Positions 31,358 through 39,743 of a stretch of 53,037 bases of DNA are shown in pieces (the first letter of the stretch is position 1; every line of letters starts with the position of its first letter). The notes below the pieces were generated by a model. It had not been told where the DNA came from. It made no database searches and worked only from the letters and a program-made list of their open reading frames with translations. Origin of the DNA: JAQXGO01 sp045592445 (GTDB taxonomy: Bacteria > Bacillota > Clostridia > UMGS1883 > UMGS1540); the NCBI GenBank assembly GCA_045592445.1, contig JAZNUV010000026.1, positions 1 through 53,037 on the forward strand, in the 5' to 3' direction. Position numbers and translations under genes: made by a program.

Positions 31358-32501
31358 CAATATGCTCCGTTTGGGCGATTGCATTTTCAATCAAAGTCTC
31401 TGTGTCAAGCAATGCCTCCGACTCCAGTATCTTTTCAAGCCGCGGCTTTGTTGTCGGATGTTTCGGCACAAAAATTGTACAACAATCCTCATAGGGCAGA
31501 ATCGATGTTTCATAACTGTCAATTTTTCTGGCCACTGCTATAATATCCTCTTTATCCATGCCGATAAGAGGCCTAAAGCACGGCATCGTGGCGCATGCAT
31601 CCGTCACGGCAATGGCTTCGAGCGTTTGGCTGGCCACCTGTCCGAGACTTTCCCCTGTCACAATTGCGCCCGCTCCCGTGTTCTCTGCAATTTGGCACGC
31701 AATCCGCATCATCATACGGCGCATTAAAATTGTCAAATGTTCGGACGGACATTTTGCCTTCATCTGCAATTGCGGTTCCGTAAACGGCACAATATGCACA
31801 CGCATACCGCCCGTGTAGCTCGCAATAATTTTCGCTAAATCTATGACCTTTTCTTTTGCTTTTTCACTTGTAAACGGCGGTGAAAAGAAGTGTACTGCGT
31901 CCATTGTCGTCCCACGTCTTGCAAGCGTATAGCCCGCAACAGGACTATCTATGCCTCCCGAAAGCATCAGCATCACTTTGCCCGCCGTTCCCGTTGGCAT
32001 ACCGCCCGGGCCTTTTTGCCTTGTACCGTATAGGTATGCACCGCCTTCGCGGATTTCAACGCTGACAACGATATCAGGGTTTTTTACATCGACTGAAAGA
32101 TGTGGGAATGCTTCCAGTATTTTGCCACCAATTTCTGCACTGACTGCAGGGGATGGCATCGGGAACGTCTTATCTGCACGCTTCGTTTCAACCTTGAAAG
32201 TCTTATAAGCAGAAAGCGGCAAATAGGCTATTGCAGTTTCGCCAATTTCCTCTAAGGTTTTGCCACAAACCGCAGCACGAATCACATATACAACGCCGAA
32301 AACGCGCATTACTGCACGCATAACATCATCCGTATCCGCCCCATCCATAGGCTCTGCATAAATCGTCGCACGTGACTTATATACATGTGCACTTTTGCCG
32401 ACTGCTTTTTGAATGTTTCTGACAAGCTTGTCCTCAAAGATATGTCGATTAAGGCCCTTTAAAATAATTTCGCCATATTTAATTAAAATAATTTCTTTCA
32501 T
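31350..32501 (-). CDS. thiI: tRNA 4-thiouridine synthase ThiI
   Basis: ThiI (383 aa) thiolates U8 of tRNA using sulfur from a cysteine desulfurase. It starts MKEIILIKYGEIILKGLNR (NFLD region), followed by a THUMP domain, and carries the PP-loop VMLLSGGIDSPVAG near residue 178. It lacks the C-terminal rhodanese domain of E. coli ThiI, as in Bacillus, where a dedicated desulfurase (NifZ) supplies sulfur. That partner is the gene 11 nt upstream. Confidence 0.95.
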   Translation of the reverse strand: MKEIILIKYGEIILKGLNRHIFEDKLVRNIQKAVGKSAHVYKSRATIYAEPMDGADTDDVMRAVMRVFGVVYVIRAAVCGKTLEEIGETAIAYLPLSAYKTFKVETKRADKTFPMPSPAVSAEIGGKILEAFPHLSVDVKNPDIVVSVEIREGGAYLYGTRQKGPGGMPTGTAGKVMLMLSGGIDSPVAGYTLARRGTTMDAVHFFSPPFTSEKAKEKVIDLAKIIASYTGGMRVHIVPFTEPQLQMKAKCPSEHLTILMRRMMMRIACQIAENTGAGAIVTGESLGQVASQTLEAIAVTDACATMPCFRPLIGMDKEDIIAVARKIDSYETSILPYEDCCTIFVPKHPTTKPRLEKILESEALLDTETLIENAIAQTEHIDV

Positions 32502-32512
32502 ACGATTCCTTT

Positions 32513-33628
32513 CTATCTTACCACCTGCATCAGCACCGGTACAATACGGTTTAACACCTTACATGTTTCCTCTATTTCTTCCATTTCATTCATATCAGAA
32601 AGACTGAAACGAACGCCACTGTCGGGCGCGGGTACTCCCATCGCGCGCAGTACATAGCTTTTCTCAGCACGTGCCGCCGCACAGGCAGAACCGCTTGAAA
32701 CGCAAATGCCGGCATCCGAAAGTGCATTTGTCAATACCTCAGATGGAATTTTTCCAAACGACACATTTACAATATGCATTAAGCCATTTTCGGGGCTGTT
32801 TACATACGCGCCATCTATTCCTAAAATGCCCTGTCGAAGGCGTACCGCCATCTCCGCAACCTTTTTTGTATCCGCCTTCCGCTCGATTGCCGCCGCCATT
32901 GCTGCAATAGCAGGCAAATTTTCTGTACCGGGTGCTACATTTTTCTCTTGCCCGCCACCATATAACAAAGGACGCAATCTCACGCCTTTTCGGACGTACA
33001 AAAATCCTGCCCCACGCAAGCCGTGCAGCTTATGTGCGCTTGCGGAAATCATATCTGCACCCCAAGAGATCGGCAAAACGGGCAGTTTTCCGAAGGACTG
33101 TACGCAGTCTGTATGAAAAAGTGCGTCAGGGCAAATCGCCCTCATTTTCTGCTTAATTTCCGAAATCGGCATCACCGCACCCGTTTCGTTGTTAACATGC
33201 ATTACACTGACCAGGACCGTATCTTTCGTTAACGCCGCCTCGATTGCTTCCGCCGTCACGACGCCATCCCGTTCGGGCATGACATATTCCACCGTCATTC
33301 CCTGTTTTGATAGCGCATCGCAAGCATTTTTTACAGCGGGATGTTCAATCGCCGTTGTAACGATTTTGCCGCCGCGTTTCGGGTTTACGGCACCAAAAAT
33401 TGCAAGATTATCCCCCATGGTACCGCCACTTGTAAAATAAACAGAGGCAGGCTCTGCGTGTATACATTCTGCCACTGTGCGACGTGCGGCGGAAAGGACG
33501 CCATCTGCCGCCACGCCCATTTTGTGCACGGAGGACGGATTCCCAAACGCTTCCTCCGCCGTTTTGCGAAAAGCCTCCAATGCCTCTTTGCACGGCTTCG
33601 TTGTTGCACTGTTATCTAGATAAATCAT
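32513..33628 (-). CDS. Cysteine desulfurase (NifS/IscS class V aminotransferase, ThiI partner)
   Basis: This 371-aa PLP enzyme mobilises sulfur from cysteine. It shows MIYLDNSATTKP at the start, TSGGTMGDNLAI, TAIEHPAVKN, HTDCVQSFGK, the PLP lysine in SASAHKLHG near residue 200, and the catalytic-loop cysteine in SSGSACAA near 318. Adjacency to a rhodanese-less thiI points to the tRNA-thiolation desulfurase (NifZ in B. subtilis) and away from general Fe-S assembly. Start ATG 33628 has GGAGG at 5 nt. Confidence 0.93.
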   Translation of the reverse strand: MIYLDNSATTKPCKEALEAFRKTAEEAFGNPSSVHKMGVAADGVLSAARRTVAECIHAEPASVYFTSGGTMGDNLAIFGAVNPKRGGKIVTTAIEHPAVKNACDALSKQGMTVEYVMPERDGVVTAEAIEAALTKDTVLVSVMHVNNETGAVMPISEIKQKMRAICPDALFHTDCVQSFGKLPVLPISWGADMISASAHKLHGLRGAGFLYVRKGVRLRPLLYGGGQEKNVAPGTENLPAIAAMAAAIERKADTKKVAEMAVRLRQGILGIDGAYVNSPENGLMHIVNVSFGKIPSEVLTNALSDAGICVSSGSACAAARAEKSYVLRAMGVPAPDSGVRFSLSDMNEMEEIEETCKVLNRIVPVLMQVVR

Positions 33629-33652
33629 TTTTGCCTCCATGCATTTTTAATA

Positions 33653-33681
33653 ATCATATCCGAAAGTTCATTTTTTGTCAA
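33653..33681 (-). promoter_or_regulatory. SigA-type promoter of the desulfurase-thiI-pncC-parC operon
   Basis: On the minus strand a perfect -35 TTGACA (33681-33676), a 17-bp spacer and -10 TATGAT (33658-33653) are present. The -35 box lies only 7 bp from the -35 box of the divergent promoter. Confidence 0.85.
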
Positions 33682-33688
33682 GTTTTTG

Positions 33689-33717
33689 TTGACAAAATTC
33701 GCAAAAAATGCAATAAT
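33689..33717 (+). promoter_or_regulatory. SigA-type promoter of the gamma-carbonic-anhydrase-like gene
   Basis: A perfect -35 TTGACA (33689-33694), a 17-bp spacer and -10 AATAAT (33712-33717) sit back to back with the divergent promoter. Confidence 0.78.
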
Positions 33718-33753
33718 ATACAAAGATATTTTATTGCAGAAAGGAATCTCAAA

Positions 33754-34224
33754 ATGAAAACGCTCTTTATTGCAGAAGGTGCCGTCGTAAAAGGAGATGT
33801 AACCTTCGGGAATCGTGTGTCTATATGGTATAACGCCGTCTTACGCGGTGATATGGCACCCATTGTTTTAGGAGATGACACAAACGTGCAGGAATGCGCC
33901 ATTCTTCACGTTTCCCCAAATTTACCGCTCACACTCGGGCGCGGCGTCACTGTCGGTCACGGTGCTATACTGCATAGCTGTACGGTTGGCGATAACACGC
34001 TTATCGGTATGGGCGCTATTGTGTTAGATGGTGCGAAAATCGGTAAAAACTGTATTATTGCTGCCGGTGCCCTCGTCACGGGAAACACTGAAATCCCTGA
34101 CGGCAGTATGGTCATGGGTAGCCCCGCTAAAATCCGCCGTGCACTTACCGATGCAGAAATTGCCGCCAATACAGAAAATGCCGCTGAATATGTAGCACTT
34201 ATGCAGAAGGAATTAGAGTTTTAA
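33754..34224 (+). CDS. Gamma-carbonic-anhydrase-like left-handed beta-helix protein
   Basis: This 156-aa hexapeptide-repeat protein is of the YrdA/CaiE/PaaY gamma-CA type. Imperfect hexapeptides such as VVKGDVTFGNRVSIWYNAVL and IGMGAIVLDGAKIGKNCIIA build the left-handed helix. RGDMAPIVLGDDTNVQECAI, VGHGAILHSC and related segments provide the three zinc-ligand histidines (HVS, GHG, LHSC). Whether it has carbonic anhydrase activity is unknown. Start ATG 33754 follows AAAGGAATCTC; longer in-frame openings reach into the divergent gene and are rejected. Confidence 0.9.
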   Translation: MKTLFIAEGAVVKGDVTFGNRVSIWYNAVLRGDMAPIVLGDDTNVQECAILHVSPNLPLTLGRGVTVGHGAILHSCTVGDNTLIGMGAIVLDGAKIGKNCIIAAGALVTGNTEIPDGSMVMGSPAKIRRALTDAEIAANTENAAEYVALMQKELEF

Positions 34225-34246
34225 TTTCTTCCATATAACAAACATA

Positions 34247-34283
34247 CGGTGGCTGCAAGGTTTCCTTTGCAGCCACCGTTTTT
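34247..34283 (+). terminator. Intrinsic terminator of the gamma-CA-like gene
   Basis: CGGTGGCTGCAA-GGTTTCCT-TTGCAGCCACCG is a 12-bp stem followed by five Ts. Confidence 0.93.
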
Positions 34284-34345
34284 CTCTTTCTGCCTTCTTT
34301 TCCTGTTGAATTTTCTATATAAAGAAGACTTTATCCGAACATTTT

Positions 34346-36172
34346 TTACACAATCCTCTTAAATTGCTTTTCAATCTGTTTTTGTGTAAGCGTCATAATA
34401 ATCGGCCGGCCATGCGGACAAGTTGCAATACCGTCAAGCGAAAGCGCTTCTTCCACCAAAGTTTCCTGTTCCTTTAACGAAAGTTGTTTCCCTGCCTTCA
34501 TTGCCGCCTTGCAGGCGATGCCGTACAAAGCATATGATTGAGCCGACGTTTTTAAATCGTGCTTGGATGCGGCAATATTCTCCAGAATCTCTAAAAACGC
34601 CGACCCAATATCCGTATCCGTCAACGGCGTCGGCACCATACCGATTTTTACAAGATTCCCGCCAAATTCCTCTGCTTCAAATCCAATTTTAGAAAGTAAA
34701 GATGAATGTGCCCGAAAAAGTGCCATTTCCGCACCCGTCAAATGTACGGTGACCGGCAATAACAGCATCTGACTGTCAACGCGCTTTTGTTCGAGTGCCA
34801 AAAGCAATTGATTGTATACTATGCGTTCATGCGCCGCATGTTGGTCTATTAAAAGAAGTTCGTCGCCCCTTTGTGCCAAAATATAGGTATCAAAAGCTTG
34901 CCCGATAATACGCGCCGATAGCTTTTCGGTCACAAATTCCGAAGGCAAGGGCACCTTCGGCGGCGGTATAACCTCAGGTTCTCGGAGAAAAGCAGGTTCA
35001 TTTTCCTCTTTTTTCTCGAGAATCTCCCTCTCGCTCTCCCGTTGAATTGTAGGTACAAAAACACTTTTTGGAATCGGAGCAACATACTCTGTCTCTTTTA
35101 CGGGTGCCACCATCGTTGTCTGTTCTGCGACGGGTGCCTTCGGCGGCACTGCAGGCTTTTCTATCTGAAATTTCCGTGTATCGCGAATTGCATACAATGC
35201 ATTTTTTGCACCCCAATACACCGCGTCAAATATCGGTTTATCCTCAGCAAATTTAATCTCCATCTTTGCCGGATGCACGTTTACATCGCAAAAAGCAGGG
35301 TTTACAGATAAAAACAACACACAAACAGGAAAACGCCCTGTCATAATCTGGCCGTGATACGCCTCAGAAAGCGCAGTGTAAAAGCTTTTATGCATAACGT
35401 AGCGACCGTTTACAAAAAAGGTTTGCAACGTGCGATTTGGTCGCGTCAATTCGCTTTTTCCGATCAGACCGCAGATTTTTACACCGTCCCCCTCATACTC
35501 TACCGAGAGCATTGCATCGGCAAAATCGTTTCCATAGATAGCGCGCACCGTATTTTGCAGATTCCCGTCACCGGGCGTGAAAAAGATTTCTTTTCCGTTA
35601 TGAATAAAACGGAATGCAATATCAGGTCTGCCTAAAGCAAGCTTTCGCACTACATCCTCCACATAGCCCGCCTCTGTCCCGTCACGCTTTAAAAACTTCA
35701 TTCGAGCCGGGGTATTATAGAAAATATCACGCACCATTATCGTTGTACCGCGTGGACTGCCTGCGGGTGTAAAATCCTCAATCTCACCTGCATCTATGAA
35801 AATGCGCGTACCAAATTCACTTTCCGCGTCCCGCGTTATCAATTCCACACGGGAAACTGCTGCTATACTGTAAAGCGCCTCTCCCCGAAAGCCAAGCGTA
35901 CCAATACTTTCAAGGTCCTCACTCGTTTCGATTTTACTGGTGGCATGACGACAAAACGCCGTCGGCACATCCTCTTCTGCAATGCCGCATCCGTCATCCG
36001 TCACACGTATCAATGTGATGCCACCGCGTCGAATTTCCACTGTGATATGCTTTGCCCCTGCATCAACTGCATTTTCCGTCAATTCCTTTACAACAGAAGC
36101 AGGTCTTTCTACGACTTCGCCGGCAGCAATTTGTGCCGCCACTTCCTGTGCAAGCTGTTTGATTTTTGCCAT
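34346..36172 (-). CDS. mutL: DNA mismatch repair endonuclease MutL
   Basis: MutL (608 aa) couples mismatch recognition to strand nicking. The GHKL ATPase domain has ELTENAVDAGA (catalytic Glu30), DDGCGI, HATSKI and TLGFRGEAL. The linker at about 335-415 is proline- and glutamate-rich. The C-terminal endonuclease domain has DQHAAHER at 443-450, ACKAA, CPHGRP at 585 and FKR at the end. The second glutamate of the DQHA(X)2E(X)4E motif is Asn454 here. QMLLLP at 468-473 corresponds to the clamp-binding motif of B. subtilis MutL. It follows glmU after 49 nt; mutS is not in the window. Confidence 0.95.
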   Translation of the reverse strand: MAKIKQLAQEVAAQIAAGEVVERPASVVKELTENAVDAGAKHITVEIRRGGITLIRVTDDGCGIAEEDVPTAFCRHATSKIETSEDLESIGTLGFRGEALYSIAAVSRVELITRDAESEFGTRIFIDAGEIEDFTPAGSPRGTTIMVRDIFYNTPARMKFLKRDGTEAGYVEDVVRKLALGRPDIAFRFIHNGKEIFFTPGDGNLQNTVRAIYGNDFADAMLSVEYEGDGVKICGLIGKSELTRPNRTLQTFFVNGRYVMHKSFYTALSEAYHGQIMTGRFPVCVLFLSVNPAFCDVNVHPAKMEIKFAEDKPIFDAVYWGAKNALYAIRDTRKFQIEKPAVPPKAPVAEQTTMVAPVKETEYVAPIPKSVFVPTIQRESEREILEKKEENEPAFLREPEVIPPPKVPLPSEFVTEKLSARIIGQAFDTYILAQRGDELLLIDQHAAHERIVYNQLLLALEQKRVDSQMLLLPVTVHLTGAEMALFRAHSSLLSKIGFEAEEFGGNLVKIGMVPTPLTDTDIGSAFLEILENIAASKHDLKTSAQSYALYGIACKAAMKAGKQLSLKEQETLVEEALSLDGIATCPHGRPIIMTLTQKQIEKQFKRIV

Positions 36173-36221
36173 AATACAACTCCGTTCTGCCGTTCTAAAG
36201 TCGGCAAACTCCCACTTTCGA

Positions 36222-37586
36222 TTATTTTTTACGCTTATCCTTCCAGTTTTCCTTGTTTACCTGGCGTGCTCGCGCGATTGCAAGGCTTTCGCCCGGCACC
36301 GCGTCTGTAATAGTAGAGCCTGCAGCGATATACGCACCGTCACCCACGCTTACGGGCGCGATTAAGTTCGTATTACAACCGATAAATACGTCATTCCCAA
36401 TCAAGGTTTTGTGCTTTTCATTGCCGTCATAGTTTACAGTAACTGTGCCGCAGCCAAAGTTTACATGCTGGCCGACAACCGAGTCCCCAACATAGGTAAG
36501 GTGAGAAACTTTTGATTCATCCCCCAAAACTGTATTTTTAATCTCTACAAAATCACCGACTCTGCACTTATTTCCGATTTTGCTGCCCGGGCGAATGTAT
36601 GCAAAAGGTCCTACATTTGTGTTTTCGCCGACAGTACTATCCTTTAGAACAGAATTTGCAATTACACTGCCGCGCCCTATTTTGCAGCCCTCTATGGTTG
36701 TGTTGGGGCCGATTACGGCACCTTCTGCTATCACGGTAGCCCCGTTTATGATGCAACCGGGTCGAATCTCTGCACCTGCACCAATTTCAACGCCCGGTGC
36801 AATATAGGTATTTGCGGGGTCCCAGATATACACGCCCTGTCTCATGTGGTTTTGGCAAATTCTTTCTCTCATAATGCAGTCTGCCTCGTGAAGCTGCACC
36901 ATATCGTTTACACCACTCTGTTCCTTTGGGTCATCCATACAGAAAACGCCCGCTTTATATCCTTTACCGCGCAAAATAGAAACTGTATCCGTTAAATAAT
37001 ACTCTCCCTGCGCATTATTGGGGCGAAGCTCGGAAAGTGCCTCTTTGAGTGCTGCCTTGTCAAAGCAGTACATGCCGCTATTGACTTCATGGATTTGCTT
37101 TGTCTTTGCATCTGCATCACGTTCCTCCGTAATGCAATGCAAATCCCCCTTCTCATCTCGTACTACACGTCCGTAGCCAAAGGGATTCTCCAAAACAGCT
37201 GCCATAACGGTTACAGCATATTTGTTTTCATGGTGAAATGCCAATGCTTCCCGAATGGTTTCTGCCTGCACCAGCGGTACATCCCCTGACAATACGACCA
37301 CCGTGTCAGCATCATCTAAAAAGGGAACTGTCTGCATGACAGCGTGCCCTGTTCCAAGCAACTCTGTTTGTTCAACATATAAAGCATCCGTCCCCAGTGC
37401 CGCCTGCACCTCATCCTTTCTATGCCCGACCACGACCACGGTTTTGTCCGCGCCCGCCTCTTTGCATACTTCATTTACCCATACAATCATCGGTCTTTGC
37501 GCCACACAATGTACGACCTTCGCATGTGGAGAATGCATCCGCGTTCCTTTCCCGGCTGCCAAAATAATTGCAGTTGTTTTTCCCAT
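36222..37586 (-). CDS. glmU: Bifunctional UDP-N-acetylglucosamine pyrophosphorylase/glucosamine-1-phosphate acetyltransferase
   Basis: GlmU (454 aa) makes UDP-GlcNAc for cell-wall synthesis. The N-terminal uridylyltransferase domain has AIILAAGKGTRMHS near residue 6 and VVLSGDVPLV near 95. The C-terminal left-handed beta-helix acetyltransferase has GPFAYIRPGSKIGNKCRVGD, KNTVLGDESKVSHLTYVGD and NFGCGTVTVNYDG. It follows spoVG, a Bacillus-like linkage, and precedes mutL. Confidence 0.96.
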   Translation of the reverse strand: MGKTTAIILAAGKGTRMHSPHAKVVHCVAQRPMIVWVNEVCKEAGADKTVVVVGHRKDEVQAALGTDALYVEQTELLGTGHAVMQTVPFLDDADTVVVLSGDVPLVQAETIREALAFHHENKYAVTVMAAVLENPFGYGRVVRDEKGDLHCITEERDADAKTKQIHEVNSGMYCFDKAALKEALSELRPNNAQGEYYLTDTVSILRGKGYKAGVFCMDDPKEQSGVNDMVQLHEADCIMRERICQNHMRQGVYIWDPANTYIAPGVEIGAGAEIRPGCIINGATVIAEGAVIGPNTTIEGCKIGRGSVIANSVLKDSTVGENTNVGPFAYIRPGSKIGNKCRVGDFVEIKNTVLGDESKVSHLTYVGDSVVGQHVNFGCGTVTVNYDGNEKHKTLIGNDVFIGCNTNLIAPVSVGDGAYIAAGSTITDAVPGESLAIARARQVNKENWKDKRKK

Positions 37587-37634
37587 TATAATCGTCCTTT
37601 CCTATATTATATATTTCTTCTGGGCACACAACAT

Positions 37635-37664
37635 AAAAGGCAAATGAACCTTCATTTGCCTTTT
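37635..37664. terminator. Long palindromic terminator between spoVG and glmU
   Basis: AAAAGGCAAATGAA-CC-TTCATTTGCCTTTT is a nearly perfect 14-bp inverted repeat. A/T-rich ends give a T-run within the stem on either strand, so some read-through into glmU is plausible. Confidence 0.75.
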
Positions 37665-37679
37665 ACGCCGCACACCTTA

Positions 37680-37952
37680 TTATGCTTCATCTGACTGCAA
37701 AAGCGTTTCCTGGTATTTTTCCAAAATCGCATTTTGCAACATTTCACGCATTTGCGCATGAATAGGATGTGCGATGTCTTTAAACGCACCTTCCGGTGTT
37801 CGACGGCTGGGCATAGCAATAAAAAGCTTATCCTGGCCTTCAATTACTTTGATGTCATGAATCACGAATGCATTGTCAAAGGTCACGGAAACAACAGCTT
37901 TCATTTTCCCCTCTGCCGTCATCCGTCTTACGCGGATATCAGAGATTTCCAT
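37680..37952 (-). CDS. spoVG: SpoVG family regulatory protein
   Basis: SpoVG (90 aa) is a small DNA/RNA-binding regulator that influences septation, sporulation and surface genes. The full family pattern is present: MEISDIRVRRM at the start, VTFDNAFVIHDIKVIEG, and the near-invariant FIAMPSRRTPEGAFKDIAHP at about residues 44-63. Its start ATG follows GAGGAGGAAAAGCG. It is upstream of glmU as in Bacillus and divergent from murC. Confidence 0.97.
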   Translation of the reverse strand: MEISDIRVRRMTAEGKMKAVVSVTFDNAFVIHDIKVIEGQDKLFIAMPSRRTPEGAFKDIAHPIHAQMREMLQNAILEKYQETLLQSDEA

Positions 37953-38012
37953 GATCGCTTTTCCTCCTCTTTCGTAGGTACGAAGTGGTTATCTTTCCGC
38001 TTCTATAAATCC

Positions 38013-38041
38013 ATTGTAACAGAATAAAAAGAAAATTTCAA
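38013..38041 (-). promoter_or_regulatory. Promoter of spoVG
   Basis: On the minus strand -35 TTGAAA (38041-38036), a 17-bp spacer and -10 TACAAT (38018-38013) fit SigA. In B. subtilis spoVG is SigH-dependent, but no clear SigH pattern was seen here. Confidence 0.7.
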
Positions 38042-38058
38042 CAATTTTAACATTTTTA

Positions 38059-38088
38059 TTGTAATTTTTTTGCTTTTTGGTGTATAAT
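38059..38088 (+). promoter_or_regulatory. SigA-type promoter of murC
   Basis: A -35 TTGTAA (38059-38064), an 18-bp spacer and a perfect -10 TATAAT (38083-38088) predict a leader of about 65 nt. Confidence 0.72.
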
Positions 38089-38160
38089 ATATCTATCGAC
38101 ATGCTTTTTTCGGGGATAATTTTCCGAAACGTCGCACGAAATGAAAGGAAATGATTCTTT

Positions 38161-39534
38161 TTGAATACTTTTGAATTACATACACTGTCTTCGGGCGCAC
38201 AGGTACATTTTATTGGTATTGGCGGTATCAGTATGAGCGGTCTGGCAGAGATTCTGCTCGACCGGGGCTTTCGCGTCAGCGGCTCCGATATGCGTGATAC
38301 ACATATTACAGATAATCTCCGTGCCCGTGGTGTAGAAATATACATAGGGCAATGTGCCGCAAACATAAAAAAGCCCGACATTGTTGTCTACTCCGCTGCC
38401 ATTCGCTCGGATAACGAAGAGCTTTGTGCCGCACACGCCTCAGGCGCAATTGTCATAGACCGTGCCACACTTTTAGGCGCAATTATGAAACTTTATAAAT
38501 ATCCGATTGCCGTAGCAGGTACGCACGGCAAAACGACTACAACTTCTATGCTCACACATATTGCACTCTCCGCTTCTTTGGACCCTACAGTCTCTATCGG
38601 TGGTGAGCTTCCTGTCATTGGTGGCAATATACGTGTCGGACAAAGCCCCTACTTTATTTGTGAAGCTTGCGAGTACCATAAAAGCTTTCTGCGTTTTTTC
38701 CCGCTTGTTAATATTATTTTGAATATTGAAGCGGATCATCTGGATTATTTCCGAGATTTAGAGGAAATCCAAGATACATTCCGCCAATTAGCATGTCTCA
38801 CGCCTGATATAGGTGCCGTTGTGATCAATTTGGACGATGAAAATACCTGCCGCGCAGTCTCTGATGTTCCAAAAACGCTGATTACCTGTTCCAAGCAGAA
38901 AAAAGCTGACTATATGGCACAAAACATTACTGAAACGAACGGATTTTATTCTTTTGATGTTATAGAGCGCGGCGTTTTGCTCGGTACTGTTCGGCTGGGT
39001 GTGGCAGGCATTCATAATGTTTCCAATGCACTTTGCGCCATTGCCGCCGCTCGCTTTGTCGGTGTAGATTTTGACGCCATTGCCGAAGGTCTTGCCGCTT
39101 TCGTCGGTGTAGGACGCCGTTTTGAAACCAAGGGCGTTAAAAACGGCATTACTGTTGTTGATGATTATGCGCACCATCCGACGGAAATTCGCGCTACACT
39201 GAACACTGCCAAAGGCGTTGTCCCCGGACGTGTATGGTGTGTATTTCAGCCGCATACTTACACACGCACCAAATCGCTGTTTACAGAATTTGCCGATGCA
39301 CTTTCAGATGCAAAGCCGCTTATTTTGGATATTTATGCCGCCAGAGAAAAGGATACAGGGCTTGTCAGCGCTAAAGACCTTGCTGATGCAATTCCCGAGG
39401 CTTTATACTTTCCCTCTTTTGAGGACTGCGTTTTATATATAAAAGAACACGCCGCCGCGGGTGATATGCTTTTAACTATGGGTGCGGGTGATGTATATCG
39501 CGTCGGTGATTTATTTTTAGAATCTCTTATTTAG
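38161..39534 (+). CDS. murC: UDP-N-acetylmuramate--L-alanine ligase
   Basis: MurC (457 aa) adds L-alanine to UDP-MurNAc. The N-terminal nucleotide-sugar domain starts with VHFIGIGGISMSGLAEIL at about residues 15-32. The ATP-binding P-loop is AGTHGKTTTTSML near 119. The central and C-terminal domains show NIEADHLDYF and VDDYAHHPTEI near 343, then WCVFQPHTYTRT. The start is TTG 38161, with AAAGGA 11 nt upstream. The nearby ATG at 38151 is in another frame and stops at once. Confidence 0.95.
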   Translation: MNTFELHTLSSGAQVHFIGIGGISMSGLAEILLDRGFRVSGSDMRDTHITDNLRARGVEIYIGQCAANIKKPDIVVYSAAIRSDNEELCAAHASGAIVIDRATLLGAIMKLYKYPIAVAGTHGKTTTTSMLTHIALSASLDPTVSIGGELPVIGGNIRVGQSPYFICEACEYHKSFLRFFPLVNIILNIEADHLDYFRDLEEIQDTFRQLACLTPDIGAVVINLDDENTCRAVSDVPKTLITCSKQKKADYMAQNITETNGFYSFDVIERGVLLGTVRLGVAGIHNVSNALCAIAAARFVGVDFDAIAEGLAAFVGVGRRFETKGVKNGITVVDDYAHHPTEIRATLNTAKGVVPGRVWCVFQPHTYTRTKSLFTEFADALSDAKPLILDIYAAREKDTGLVSAKDLADAIPEALYFPSFEDCVLYIKEHAAAGDMLLTMGAGDVYRVGDLFLESLI

Positions 39535-39578
39535 ATTATACAGAAAATACCTCTAATGAAAAAAATTTAAAAAACTTC

Positions 39579-39607
39579 TTGACATTTTACCGGAACTGTG
39601 CTATTAT
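39579..39607 (+). promoter_or_regulatory. Promoter of the tRNA-Lys gene
   Basis: A perfect -35 TTGACA (39579-39584), a 17-bp spacer and -10 TATTAT (39602-39607) end about 20 bp before the mature tRNA. Confidence 0.82.
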
Positions 39608-39626
39608 AATGAAGTCGTTTGAAAAC

Positions 39627-39702
39627 GCGCCATTAGCTCAGCTGGTAGAGCAACTGACTCTTAATCAGTGGGTCCCGGGTTCGAGTCCCTGATGGCGCAC
39701 CA
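39627..39702 (+). tRNA. tRNA-Lys (anticodon CTT), CCA encoded
   Basis: The 76-nt cloverleaf is complete. The acceptor stem GCGCCAT pairs with ATGGCGC; the D-arm is AGCTCAGCTGGTAGAGC. The anticodon arm CTGA-CTCTTAA-TCAG has anticodon CTT, and the T-arm contains GGTTCGAGTCC. The discriminator base is A, followed by a genomically encoded CCA (39700-39702). It has its own promoter and terminator. Confidence 0.97.
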
Positions 39703-39703
39703 G

Positions 39704-39743
39704 AAAAAAGACATTTTTCGAAAATGAAAAATGTCTTTTTTTT
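39704..39743 (+). terminator. Intrinsic terminator of tRNA-Lys
   Basis: AAAAAAGACATTTTT-CGAAAATG-AAAAATGTCTTTTTT, followed by further Ts, starts one base after the tRNA. Confidence 0.92.

Noticed and set aside
33484..33753. N-terminal extension of the gamma-CA-like protein
   Set aside because: It lies antisense within the cysteine desulfurase gene and across both divergent promoters; ATG 33754 has a proper ribosome site.
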